Source: Haliclona indistincta (Eukaryota > Porifera > Demospongiae > Haplosclerida > Chalinidae). Taken from it: a stretch of DNA of 64,000 nucleotides. Location: contig OZ024788.1 in NCBI GenBank assembly GCA_964017065.1, positions 9,093,761-9,157,760 on the forward strand, in the 5' to 3' direction. Below the pieces are notes generated by a model that ran no database searches, was not told where the DNA came from, and was given only the letters and a program-made list of their open reading frames with translations. A program made the translations under genes and the position numbers. Shown in pieces: positions 35,001 to 45,721 of the stretch. Position 1 is the first letter of the stretch. Each line of letters opens with the position of its first letter.

Positions 35001-35389
35001 GTCAGATACTGTGTTTGTGTCAAGGATTGTGACATTATTATTCAGACCGTATTTATTCTATTATGTAACCACCATGTGTATATTCATTCTCTGCTGTATA
35101 CTATGCTGCGAGTATAATAATCTTTCGTAAACCCTAGTAATGCTTCACATTTGGTGGCAGCGGTGTCGTCGCAGTTGTTGACGAGAGCCCAGGAGCTAGT
35201 GTCTGACAACACGATTGGGAAAACGCTACCTAAAGATAACAAGTATGGCAGAAGAGCGCATGGCAGAAATCCTAAAGGAGCTACTAGATGATAGAAAGAA
35301 GAGAGAAATCAAGATTGCCGAGGGGAGGAAACGTCAAGAAGAGACACTGGAAAAGTTACTTACTAGCTTAAGAGTCCCTTTATGCCCTA

Positions 35390-35980
35390 TTGACGCCTTA
35401 AGGTGTCATAATTGACTCCACCTACTCTAGACGTCATAAGTAGTGTGAAAAGTGCTCTAGAAAGGTCAAATCAAGTTTAATTGCAAATTACCTGAAAAAA
35501 CCCACTGTTTTTCGTCTCACTCTCCCCATTAAACCATATAGAACAGGGGGACGGGGGATTTTTAAACGGGGTGTCCCCCTTTAATCGGGGTTCGAAGGGG
35601 CAGAGCCCCTCGCCGCTTTCGGCATTTTGGGGGCTTCAGGATGCCCGGAAATGCATACTTTGGCATAGAATATGGTCTAAACTGTGCTGTTTGCTCACCT
35701 GGACACCACCAGGTTTTTGTATCAGTCACCAGGGCTAAACAAAGACCAAAATGAACTGAAAAATGACGAGGCTGCAACACTTAAGTGGCTTCAGTTCCGA
35801 AGTTGGAGTGGCCAGCTTGGAGTTTAGTACACGGTCATAAACTTTGACATGTCAGGAGAAAACAGTGCTAGTTTGGAATAGCTAGCATACTGCATGTTGC
35901 AGAAAATCGCAAAACAAACTGCCAGTTTAGAGCAGGTCAAATTTCTGACGAAATAATTTAGCAACTAAAGGGTTAAGAGT
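35390..35980. other. Insertion within gag, unclassified
   Basis: This segment splits the Gag frame. It contains a G/C-run-rich stretch (CGGGGGATTTTTAAACGGGG near 35551), GGGGCAGAGCCCCTCGCC and a CACCTGGACACCACCAGG palindrome at 35696-35713. I see no clear terminal repeats and cannot classify it. Confidence 0.4.
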
Positions 35981-36243
35981 TTCCGCAAGAACGAGAGGTA
36001 TAGACCCTGGAGCTAGTGTTGACTCAGGAGCGGGAAGGTTACTGCAAAACATATTGACAGAGGGAGACGACATTGAAGCATACCTATCTACCAATGAGAG
36101 ATTGATGATGGTGTATGGTGTCGAGAAGAAACGGTGGAGGCACCGAATTTAACAGGAAAACCATAAGCGTTCACAGCACTTCCAGCAGGAGCAGCGGGTG
36201 ACTACGACCAGCTCAAGGAAGCCACACTCAAGTGCTATGATCA

Positions 36244-36700
36244 GCCTCATACCCAGGTGCTAGAAGGGGGTGGAGCGAAAGGCAGAAAGAAGCGCCTGCA
36301 TGGTATACACTGCATATGCATGCGCGACTAGCGGTGGAATTCCAACGCTCCTGTTTGCAATCTACTGTCTTGACTGTATTCTAGCGTCTTTTCTTGAAGC
36401 TCTAGCACAGGAGCAGAAGTACAATTTAACAATTAGGTGCTCCTGGTAGCGGAAACGAGCGACTATTGCATATGTAGGCTTACCACAAAGATATTTGTCG
36501 AATCCAGAACTAGAGCTGAAGATCGAGCTGCTTCTTAGTCAGTTGTTTATAAGCTTAATAATGGAGGCATGGTCTGAATAACATTTCCATGACATAATCG
36601 GAATATTTTACAGTAAAATAAACAGATGTTTAGCGCATGCGTGAGTAGTATATAACAGGCACTTATTTCTTCTCTTCACTAGCGCTTGGGTACGAGGCTA
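36244..36700 (+). mobile_element. MITE family M1, second gag-inserted copy
   Basis: Left end CCTCATACCCAGGTGCTAG, right end CTTGGGTACGAGGCTA. It is inserted at the same gag codon as the copy at 2101-2672 and is shorter because of internal deletions. The right end runs into a second palindromic piece (TAGCCTCGTACCCAAG, then GGCACTATAGTGCC repeated) up to about 36756, absent from the first copy. Confidence 0.6.
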
Positions 36701-37060
36701 TAGCCTCGTACCCAAGCGGCACTATAGTGCCACATTGTGGCACTATAGTGCCACAATGTGAATCAAGAGACTCACAGGCTACGATTTCGAGAGGTGAAGA
36801 GAGAACCAGACGAATCGTACGGTGAGATGGCAGTTTGATTCGCTGACTTGGGTCAGAAGTGGACCAAGGAATGTAAATTAGTTGACGAGATTCGTGACTT
36901 GATGGTGTTAGAGCAGTTTCTTAGATCGCTGACACCTGAGATCAGGCTGTGGGTCAGAGAGAGGAAACCAACTAAAGTTTCAGAGGCCGCACAGCTGATC
37001 AGTTTGCAAAAGCACGAAAGCTGAAAAGTCAGATTTTGAATGACAAAGGGACCGAAACCA

Positions 37061-37899
37061 CATACCGGAATGTTCTAATCGATGATGTTGCTAATATGAA
37101 TACATGGCCTTACCACGCGACAGGAGACTTTCTCGACTTCGCAGGCGTCTTTCAAAGAATAAATATTTAGCAACCAAGCTGTTGAGAGCTATTTCATGAC
37201 AATCTTCGAGCAGTAAGGCAGTACCGTAGTTTGCAAATCCGTTGTCTCCAGCTCACAACCATAGCACGCTACACATGCGCATTTGACTGTACAAATCCAT
37301 TTACATTTGGTCAATACGCATGCGTCTTGATGGAAAAGCTATGCAAAAAGTTGACAACTGACTTGCAAATTACGGAAAACAGCCGTGTGTTTTTGTACAC
37401 ACACACACACATACAATAGACGAAGACGAATGCTTAACCCTCCGGCGCCTACGCACCCAGGGTAATAATTGTAAAGAGCCGGTAATAAATTATGCACCAT
37501 AATTATATAATGTCCACAAATTTGGAGCCCTATAAATAACACAATATAACAGTGGTGTTAGCAGCGGTAGTGGAGTAGTGAGCGGACGTGTCTGGGAGTG
37601 TCATGGTGTGCTTGGTGGTGGGTCTGGCGTTTTTCTCTTAACTCTAGATCTACTGCTGTTCTACACCAGGCTGCTTTAGTCTTGAGTTTAAGGTTTAGTT
37701 TTTGTGTTTCACTTTATGCTCTGCATATCGGCACCTGTAGCCACGACCGATGACCTACTGACCGGCTCTTAAAGTCTTTAAGCAATATTTTAGAGAACCA
37801 GTACCGGACCGCCTATATCATCAATAATTGTGATTTTCGCAGTAAAATACCATCATGCAACTACATACACTAAATGTATCACATGAAGATATTTCTCAC
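37061..37899. other. No gene recognised
   Basis: Sequence between the retrotransposon fragment and a DEATH-domain exon, including a short (CA)n run at 37400-37412. The exon downstream of the 37900 splice donor should lie here or further left, but I could not identify it. Confidence 0.4.
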
Positions 37900-38266
37900 C
37901 TTCCTCGTCTGAAGAGCTACTACTCTCAGCTAGCAACAGTTCGTTGACTTTCTCTTCGAGATCACGTGAGCCACACTTTCGAAATACTTTACAAAGTCTC
38001 TTGTACGTGGCCTTTGTTCCTTGTTTCTGCTTCCATTTTCTCAGCATAGCGATCTTTTGAGCAGGTACAGAATGAGGATTTGCTCCTAGTATCGCGGATT
38101 CATCAGGTTCTGTTAGCCCAAGATAAGGAGAGACCCGTCGCCAATCGACAATATTCTCGGCAATTTCAGCTAAATGCTGTTCTGAACATAGACCATGTGC
38201 TGCCGGTGGCAATGCCAGCGATGCCCTTTGAGACGTACTTGCATTTTCAGAAGAACTTTCTGCCAT
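37900..38266 (-). CDS. DEATH-domain exon (protein B)
   Basis: Starts at an ATG (38266) in AAGTTATGGCAG and runs to a donor GAGGAAG|GTGAGA at 37900. Without splicing the frame stops soon after, at 37853. After a Ser/Ala-rich leader it encodes a complete DEATH domain: LAEIAENIVDWRRVSPYLGL, TEPDESAILG, QKIAMLRKWKQKQGTKATY and LEEKVNELLLAE, then an acidic serine tail (SSSSSDEE). It is closely related to the exon at 61356-61670 and more distant from the 10790-11668 gene. It lies 0.9 kb from, and divergent to, a caspase-like gene, which suits a cell-death adaptor (inference). Confidence 0.75.
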
Positions 38267-38269
38267 AAC

Positions 38270-39148
38270 TTGACAGAAAAAGGGCAAAAAATAAATAATG
38301 CTTGCAGTGTGGGAGAGGCTGCGGTCGATGGGGATGTACCTGCGCATCCCACGGAACAAAATTCCGGAAGAATCACTGCAACTCATCCGATGATGGTGTT
38401 GCAGGTCACGCATTGAAACGTGGCGAGCTTACGTATGTGTTACCAGATGTTCCTGGTGCCTAGCGATCAGCTAGCCACTATTTAGCAAAGATTGAGAAGT
38501 TTCTCACTGAGTGCTCTTACTGCTCTAGCAGTGGAGCTGGAGGTATGCGATTATCTAAGTAGACTCTACAAATTAAGCATTTCTGCCTTTGTTTTGTGTG
38601 TATACAATGACGATGTGTATGCATGCATGGCCCAAGCATATGATTCGTTGGGAGATAGGGGTGTGTCATTGATGTTTACTGCCATGAATAGTTCTGAAGG
38701 TCAGAAACGAGTCCTATGAGCTTGTCTACATTAGGGTCATGTGTTCTAAAAGCTCAATTTATTGAAAGGAAACGAGTTGTTAGTCCGTGTATAGTATCAT
38801 GCATCTAGTATATCAGTCACTCGAGCAGTTATCTTCTAAATCATCAGAACTATGAGTGAATCTCATTAGCATTGTGTGCAGTGGCTTGGATGGCTTATAC
38901 CATGCTCTGTCATTATGGCTGTCATTTTCAAAAAAGTCTATTCTAAGCTCATTTTCACTGTAATTCTACAAAACGCATGTGCTTGCAAACACATTCTTTG
39001 CATTCTAGAAAGTTACTGTACTGCATGCACTTGCTTATAGGCGCATATTGTCGGTTAATAAGCTCATAATTATTGTCAGTTAACCGCATATTTTGCTGCT
39101 ATTCTCAATACTTGCACTCTCTGTTTTGTTTCTATTGATATAGCATTG
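38270..39148. other. No gene recognised; expected upstream exons of the caspase-like gene not found
   Basis: A small open frame at 38492-38719 has no known domain. Any shared promoter of the divergent DEATH and caspase-like genes should lie here, but no motif stands out. Confidence 0.4.
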
Positions 39149-39919
39149 ATATGGTAAACTGGACATGGTGAGAGAGGAACAGGGAACTGGTGCTTCAAGG
39201 ATGGTTTCGTTACATTTGAGCAAATCCTCCAGCTCTACAAGCAGCATTTCTTCAGCAAGATGCTTACTCTAATTTGTGATTGCTGCTATGCCGGTAAATG
39301 GGTACACCGCTTTGCAGAAATACTTGATTCGCTAAAAATTGGAGCTTGTGGGCACAAGGCAATGGAAGCAGGATATTATATCAAAGTGTTCACTGCTTGT
39401 CATGCTAACCAAACTGCTTTTGACACTTACTTTGCCCGACATGCTGTCCAAGTTGACCCAACCAAAGATTCACTTATGACCTTTGTCATGTCAAAAGTTC
39501 AAGTGGGTTCTCATTCTCAAACTCCGGATGGGATTGATAGCACTAAAACAGGGTGCTTTGGTGAGCCAGAAGACCCATGTAAATTTGACCAGATCCCACC
39601 TAAAGCACAATGGAAATGGGAAGATTTACAATTTGGACAAAACCTCGGGAAGCGCCTATTTCGTATATGGGACACCAAGGAAGGGAGACCTTACTGGCGA
39701 TTCTGTTTGATATACAAAGACAAATTTGACGAATTTTGCCAACTCGCCTTAAGAACCACAAAATTCGGTGTGATGGATGCATATGGCTGGACAGTGTTCA
39801 GTGGATTTGGTGACGTGCCACCGGACAATGTTAGTAGACTGTTCTGTCATCATGGACCTTGCGCTGTGAATCTTCCTGTCAATCGCCCTACTCCATTCAA
39901 CAGTGAAATTCATAAGTAG
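39149..39919 (+). CDS. Caspase-like (peptidase C14) protein, 5' end missing
   Basis: The frame after 39158 reads TGHGERGTGNWCFKDGF, which fits the catalytic histidine loop (xGHG; His codon 39163-39165). It is followed by an exon-length frame with LTLICDCCYAGKWV, the catalytic cysteine loop resembling the DxCxSG motif of metacaspase/C14 families (cysteines at 39281-39286). About 190 further residues follow (IGACGHKAMEAGYYIKVFTA, then a Trp/Phe-rich tail), to a stop at 39917-39919. C14 proteases cut after Asp, Arg or Lys and drive cell death. A TAA lies directly before the Thr-Gly-His-Gly segment in frame and no acceptor splits it, so this copy is truncated or mutated at its 5' side. Earlier exons were not found. 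It could be a pseudogene. Confidence 0.6.
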
Positions 39920-40432
39920 CTTGTGTGATCATGAACTGTGTCTCAAGGTGTGTATGTATGTGGCAATGGTCATTAATTTTGGTAAATTTTAATGACAAAG
40001 CTACAAGACGTGTTAATGTTGCTGTTTTGGTTTACAAGGAATAAGTTGTAGGCTAACCGTGTCCAGCCAATTGGATCGTTTGATAAGTGTCACCCATAGT
40101 GCTAAAGCCAGCAGAGTTAGTAGTAGCATTCAGTAAGCACCCATGGGTTGTAGTATTAATTGGTATGTGTACAGACCAACAATGACAAGTGAAAATTTGT
40201 GGTGCAGAATATGCAATCACAGTTTTCAGACATTATTTGTATCTGAACACACGACCTGTATAGTGTTTCATGACAGCATAGAAACGGACGATACCCTTTT
40301 GCCAGCAATTTACATGTACTTTACAGCCCAACTAGAATGTCTCTATTGCAGCAATATATGCACATTATATGCACTTCCAACAAGATCATTATATACAAAA
40401 CCAATAATTTTGTCATAATAATAATAATACTA
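39920..40432. other. No gene recognised
   Basis: 3' flanks of two convergent genes: the caspase-like gene on plus and the formyltetrahydrofolate synthetase on minus. No further feature seen. Confidence 0.45.
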
Positions 40433-42295
40433 TCAGAACAATCCATCAATTTGTTGAGTCTCTGCATCAATATCAATGTCCACAAAGCACGGGCGTGTTG
40501 GTAGACCAGGCATGGTAGTGATTGCTCCCACGAGTGGGTAAATAAATCCAGCTCCAACACTAGCTCGGACATCACGAATAGGCACCACAAACCCGCTGGG
40601 CCGACCTTTCTGGTTAGGGTCGTGCGAGAGAGAGAGGTGAGTCTTTGCCATACATATTGGAAGGTTTCCAAACCCAAGTGCCTCATAACGTGTTAAGCAC
40701 TGGTCTGCTTCAGGTGAGTACTCCACTCCACTAGCGCCATATACCTTGGTAGCTATCATGGATATCTTGTCCTGAGATAATAGGAAGACAAAAAAGAGTG
40801 AAAAATGCATGTACATACCGTATAGCAGGAAATTTTCACAAGAGAAAATTTTCACAAATTTCGCGAATTACAGGCTATTCGCGAAAATATTATTCGCGAA
40901 ATGCTCTATTTCGCACATTCGCGAAAATTTTCTCCCTCGAAAATTTCCCGCTATACGGTAGAATTTTCGCCTACTAACATTTTTGCGATAACCAATAATA
41001 TTTTGTGAGTAAAATTTGTTGCTTCATTATAACAGGAGCGCATAATGAGAGAGCGACGTAATAGAGTAGGAGCGTGAAGCGCCCACGCATTTGATTAAAA
41101 ATTGGAACTCCAGACATGATGGGACGTGTTACTAAGAATAGAACACTCATTGCGTTGTACTGTACAAGCGTACGTACGTACGATCGAGCGGGTACGCCGA
41201 GTAGTAAAGCAGCTAGCCACGTGTTCTCTGATGGCGTCTGCAGGTGCCACTGGCAAGAGTCAAACAAAGAAATCCAGCTCCAGAACGAAGAAAACGACCT
41301 TCAGTTACACCAGGAAGAGGAACAACTTGCCGCGGCGAGAGTTGATTGTCAGGCTTATCGTGCTGGTTAGCTAGGCGCTTGGCCAACAATCGAGGCGATC
41401 GCCTGGGAGTGATCGCGAGCGGCACTAGTCTATGAACTAGCGTTCTTCGAGGAGTACTCACTTCGGCTTCCATCTTGTGTACGAACGCGTGTACGTGTAT
41501 AACGAGATTGTTCTATTCTTAGTAACACGTCCCATCATGTCTGGAGTTCCAATTTTTAATCAAATGCGTGGGCGCTTCACGCTCCTACTCTATTACGTCG
41601 CTCTCTCATTATGCGCTCCTGATTATAATGATTAAGCAAAAATTTTGAAAAATGCAGAAAATTTTTCGTGTGTGAACTTTTTTGCGCTGCAAGATTGTAG
41701 TACATCTGAGCATGGTTACCTTGAGAGACAGGTCCAGAGGATAGAGTAGCTGGAACTTGCTAGGAGAGTCACATGCCTTCACTACAGCATCAGCAAGATC
41801 AATAGCACCGGCACCTGCAGGGAGAAGCGACAATCAAGATACAATGCATTATTGCTGCCGTGATGTTATGTAATTTCCTGTTCAGAGGTTCGTACTTTAA
41901 CATAAGAATTGAAGTACTGTGCTGTAAGCTGTGTTTATAGTGTACTAACCTCCCTTTGCCCAGTGATGGCAGATGATAGCATCAAAGGCACCAGCCTCGC
42001 GACTCAATCGTTGAACAAGCTTCAATTCCGGTTCAGTATCGGTGACAAAAGAGTTAATTCCAACGATAACAGGTACACCAAACATGCACGCATTCTCAAT
42101 ATGCTTCTGAAGATTAGCAAAGCCAGCTTCCAGTAATGGGAGGTTCTCCTTAGAGTAGGCAGGATCGAGGGGCTGGCCGCTGACTACCTTGGGACCTCCT
42201 CCGTGCATTTTGAGTGCTCTAATGGAGGCTACAACAACAGCACAGTGGGGATTGAGACCTGAGAGAAGGCAAGGGAAGGAAGAGGGGGAGAGAGG

Positions 42296-42342
<47 letters not shown>

Positions 42343-45300
42343 AGGAGGGAGGGAGAGAGAGAGAGTGGAGAGAGGGGGGAGAAAGGGGGAGGGAGAGAGT
42401 GGGGGAGAGAGGGGGGAGAGAGGAGGAGAGAGATAAGATAAAAACAGAATGGGAGAAGAAATAGGGAGAGATGGGGAAAAGAGAAATAAGTAAACGCAAA
42501 ATTTTAGTTAAAATTTTACTATTAAACTAACCACTTGCTCGGCATTTAATATCAAAGAACTTTTCCATTCCAATATCAGCACCAAAGCCAGCTTCAGTGA
42601 CCACATAGCCATCTTCTCCAACCAACTTGAGAGCGATCTTATCTGCTAGAATAGATGAGTTCCCGTGGGCAATATTAGCGAAGGGCCCAGCATGAACAAA
42701 AACAGGAGTCCCCTCTAGTGACTGCATTAGGTTGGGTTTGATGGCGTCACGCAGCAACACAGCAAGAGCTCCTGATATACCAATATCATCAGCAGTCACT
42801 GCTTCACCTGACTTACTGCTGGCTACCACTATACGACCTGTGAGGGAGTGAGTGAGTGAGTGAGTGAGTGAGTGAGTGAGCGAGAGAGAGAGTGCATGAT
42901 ACACGAGTTGATCAGATACATCTACATAAGTATTCAGTATAAAATTTAAAGCTCAATTATCAGCTCCTTCACTCGCTCACTCATCTACCAACTTGTCCAC
43001 CAATTCCCACACTGAACATCTGTTCACATGATTCTTGTTTTGGATGCACATTCATCGATATTCAGAATTGGATGCGAATTGCGCGTACACTTGATTTGTC
43101 AAAAAGGCTCACTGTGTTCTTCGCAGGTTTAATGAATGATTTTGCAGCATCAAATATTGACTATAAACTTTAAGGTTGCTAGACGTCTTGTGTAACTGTC
43201 TATGCGGCATACGCCAATGCGCCTGATTTCATCCACTTCAATCCCCCTCCAGAGGTAGATTAAAGTGGTTGCGCATTCGAGGTGTATTGATCTGAGTGGA
43301 TTCGTGTGAACGTGAGCAAACTGGGATTTAATTCCAGTTTGCGGTGATCATGTGATCATCATATACGGGCCTTTACTCGTCCTCACTGACCAATTCCTAC
43401 ACTCACTCACCAATTCCTATACTCACTCACTCACTCCCCAATTCCTATACTCACTCACTCACCAATTCCTATACTCACTCACTCACTCACTCACTGACCA
43501 ATTCCTACACTCACTCACCAATTCTCTCCTTCATGTCTTGTAAACTGGTAGTCAATGCTAGTATAGCCATCAGCTCACTGGACACTGATATATCAAATTT
43601 TGTCTGCATCAACAAAAAAAGATAATATTATTACTGTAAAGAATATAAAGCACCAAAGCGGTGCTGATGTCAGTATTGTCAAATGTGACTGTAGCCATAC
43701 CTCGCGAGTGTATCCCTTCTCAGTAGGTGACTGTCCAATAGTGATTTGTCTCAGGTACCGATCATTAGTATCAATCACTCTATTCCATGTGATGGTCGCT
43801 GGATCAATGTCCAGCCGAGCAAATCGACGCTGGTCAGCAACCTTCAGTTTACCGGGAGAGCGCTCTGCAATGCCGAGCTTCTCGAGACGCTTGATCTGAA
43901 TTGGTGAGAACTCCCTCACTCCCTTCTGTGTGGGAACCAGCCTGTTGTACAGAGCCTATGAAAATAAAGAAAATCTATACATAAGACATTGTAATTTTTT
44001 TTAGTTCCAAGCAATGCTACCATATTTGTCACCACAGCTTTGCAGAGCTGTATATCTCAAGCCTCTCTCTCTACCAACAATCCTAACCTTGTCTGTCTGT
44101 GTTGCCTCGTGGAACATCCTTGCATCAATAGCAGCAGCTAATAAGGAAAGAAAGTTGATCAGCCTTTAGCCCTTTACAAGCCAATATGTATCTACCAGTG
44201 GAACCTCTCTAAGGTGGACACCATCGGGACCAACAAAATTGTCCATTATAGAGAGGGTGTCCTCTGGTCAGGGGTTTATTATACATTATGTGGGTTATAT
44301 TTGGGATTCAATAAGTGTCCATTACAGAGGGATGAGGGTGTCCTCTAAGAGAGGTTCCACTGTAGTCACAGCAAACAATTTTAGTACATGTAAGTGACAC
44401 CACACATTTGCTTGCATCAATACAGAAATCTCTACACTGTGGTATTACCTAGTAGATTGTTGGCAGCAGTAATGGCATGTATATCTCCTGTCAAGTGAAG
44501 GTTGAACTCTTCCATCGGTATAACCTGAGAGTAGCCTCCACCTGCTGCCCCGCCCTTGATACCGAATGTGGGCCCCTGGCTAGGCTGACGAACACACGCA
44601 AACACCTTCTTCTTAAGATGGGCTCCCATAGCCTTCAAAGAAATAAAAAGAGAGAAAGAGAAGGGAGCAACCGAGCAAGCAGAAGAGGAAGGGGAAAGAG
44701 AGACGGAGAGGAAAGAAGCAGAGAGAGAAATAGCTAAATTATGGAATCCATGCTGTGCACAAGAAAAGCATTGTCTGTCTAGATCAGCAAAAGGCTTCAT
44801 GCTAGGCTCTACATACTTTACAGAGATTTGAAAGTATCGTATGGCCGGTAATGTTTGCGAGAATTTAATTTTGTGCTTTGTCGTCCCAAAATTTAATTCC
44901 TGCTATCTTGTATTGAGATGGCGTGTACCACAAAATATAATTCCGCACACACACGTTCTTACTGCAAAATCGTTTCCGCATACGGCAGTACAAAATGTGC
45001 TGCATGGCAATTATGTGTTCAACTCACCTGTGTCAGTCCGATAGTGGTGGTACTCTTGCCCTCACCCAGTGGAGTAGGGGTGACCCCTGTAATCACTACA
45101 TAACGACCGTTTGTACTGTCCTTCAGGCGGTCCAGCACATTCAGTAGCACCTTAGCCTTGTTCTGACCATACGGCTCAATCTGAAAAAAAAAAGACACAA
45201 GACACTTTCCAGCTGAGAATAGATTCACAGTATAACATATCTATGTTATAAAGCATGCTAGCCTCCACATGTCTGTTTTGTCTCTACAGGTACCACAAAC

Positions 45301-45721
45301 CAGTTCCTGTGGCCTATAATCCAATAGGTACAACCTCTTGCTCGTGCACCAAATCTCAAAGTCAACCTTGTGCAAGCATTTAGCACACAAACAGGTTCAA
45401 TTTACAAATACAAGACCCCTGTCTTTAAGGTGGCGGGTTACGAATAATATTATGAATATTAATGAGCAAGATATTTTTGCTCATTAATATTAATCGTAAC
45501 CCGCCACCTTAAAAAAACTGACCGACACCATAATGGGAGAAAACAGTTTATGCTCTTCCTACTAGAAATGCATTATGTACCTCACTGGGTTTTAAACCGA
45601 TTTCCTCTGCTAATTCAGTGATTGGTTTAGGGACCTGGCTACGAGCCACCACGATATCACTGGGCACTGGATCCAGTAGCTGTAGAGGAAGGATACGCAG
45701 ACCCCACTCGATAGAGACCGG
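40433..45721 (-). CDS. MTHFD1: C1-tetrahydrofolate synthase, 10-formyl-THF synthetase domain
   Basis: Catalyses ATP-dependent formation of 10-formyltetrahydrofolate from formate and THF in one-carbon metabolism. Ten minus-strand exons join in phase: 45721-45581, 45180-45028, 44632-44449, 44137-44088, 43955-43701, 43603-43519, 42837-42532, 42258-41950, 41814-41720 and 40771-40433. They give 638 residues, the full length of the synthetase domain. Motifs: the nucleotide loop [77 protein letters not shown] and the end [10 protein letters not shown]...DGLF. The first exon ([14 protein letters not shown]) starts after an acceptor (TTCTCCAG), so the protein must begin further upstream. No exon for the dehydrogenase/cyclohydrolase part, or for a mitochondrial leader of the MTHFD1L type, was found before the NLR cluster. 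Introns contain several MITEs. MTHFD1L is the main alternative name. Confidence 0.9.
40816..40960. mobile_element. MITE in last MTHFD intron
   Basis: Inverted ends TACCGTATAGC...GGAAATTTTC and their complement, ending CTATACGGTA, enclose a row of TTCGCGAA-type palindromes. Only 145 bases long. The CTATACGGTA end also occurs at 19449. Confidence 0.75.
41034..41620. mobile_element. Inverted-repeat element with basic open frame, in MTHFD intron
   Basis: Arms 41034-41148 and about 41504-41620 are near-perfect reverse complements (ends AGGAGCGCATAATGAGAGAG). Between them, on the plus strand, an ATG at 41231 opens 47 codons encoding a very basic peptide ([18 protein letters not shown]...[11 protein letters not shown]) to a TAG at 41372. 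A GCTG|GTTAGC just before the stop could be a splice donor. The layout, with inverted arms around an ATG and a short basic frame, echoes the palindrome at 6259-7467. Confidence 0.7.
42295..42440. repeat. GA-rich low-complexity tract
   Basis: Irregular (GA)n and (GGGA)n in the intron just upstream of the 42258 acceptor. On the coding strand it forms a long pyrimidine tract. Confidence 0.85.
42841..42895. repeat. (GTGA)n tetranucleotide repeat at intron 3' end
   Basis: Sits immediately upstream of the 42837 splice acceptor. On the minus strand it reads CTCA/TCAC repeats, the same tetranucleotide as in the intron at 43380-43520. Confidence 0.8.
43380..43520. repeat. (CACT)n-rich minisatellite
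   Basis: Alternating CTCACTCACTCAC and CCAATTCCTATA units, starting at the splice donor at 43519 of the MTHFD gene. Confidence 0.8.
44193..44364. mobile_element. MITE with pogo/Tigger-like ends
   Basis: Ends CAGTGGAACCTCTCTAAG and, inverted, AAGAGAGGTTCCACTG, about 170 bases apart, with TA at or next to each end. The CAGTGGAACCTCT-type terminus resembles pogo-group elements. Located in an MTHFD intron. Confidence 0.7.
45425..45511. mobile_element. Small palindromic MITE
   Basis: TTAAGGTGGCGGGTTACGA pairs with TCGTAACCCGCCACCTTAA around an AT-rich hairpin (about 87 bases). Single end sequences of the same type (ACCCGCCACCTTA) occur at 46175 and 58240, presumably fragments. Confidence 0.75.

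Larger units (their letters stand above)
35010..37060 (+). mobile_element. Second Gmr1-type retrotransposon copy: 5' end and gag only
   Basis: A probable LTR 3' end (TGCTTCACA) is followed by TTTGGTGGCAGCGGTGTCG at 35149-35167, in the place of a primer-binding site. Gag starts at 35245 (MAEERMAEILKELLDD), a coiled-coil-like N-terminus, and stops at 35414, where a roughly 570-base insertion (35390-35980) begins. Gag resumes (AYLSTNERLMMVYGVEKKRW), is interrupted again by MITE M1 (36244-36700), and ends with the SCAN-like core LMVLEQFLRSLTPEIR. Similarity to the first copy stops near 37060, before the zinc knuckles. Confidence 0.7.

Noticed and set aside
41945..42499. Leader of Ser/Leu/Pro repeats at the start of a minus-strand frame
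   Set aside because: It is the GA-rich intron upstream of the 42258 splice acceptor, not protein-coding.
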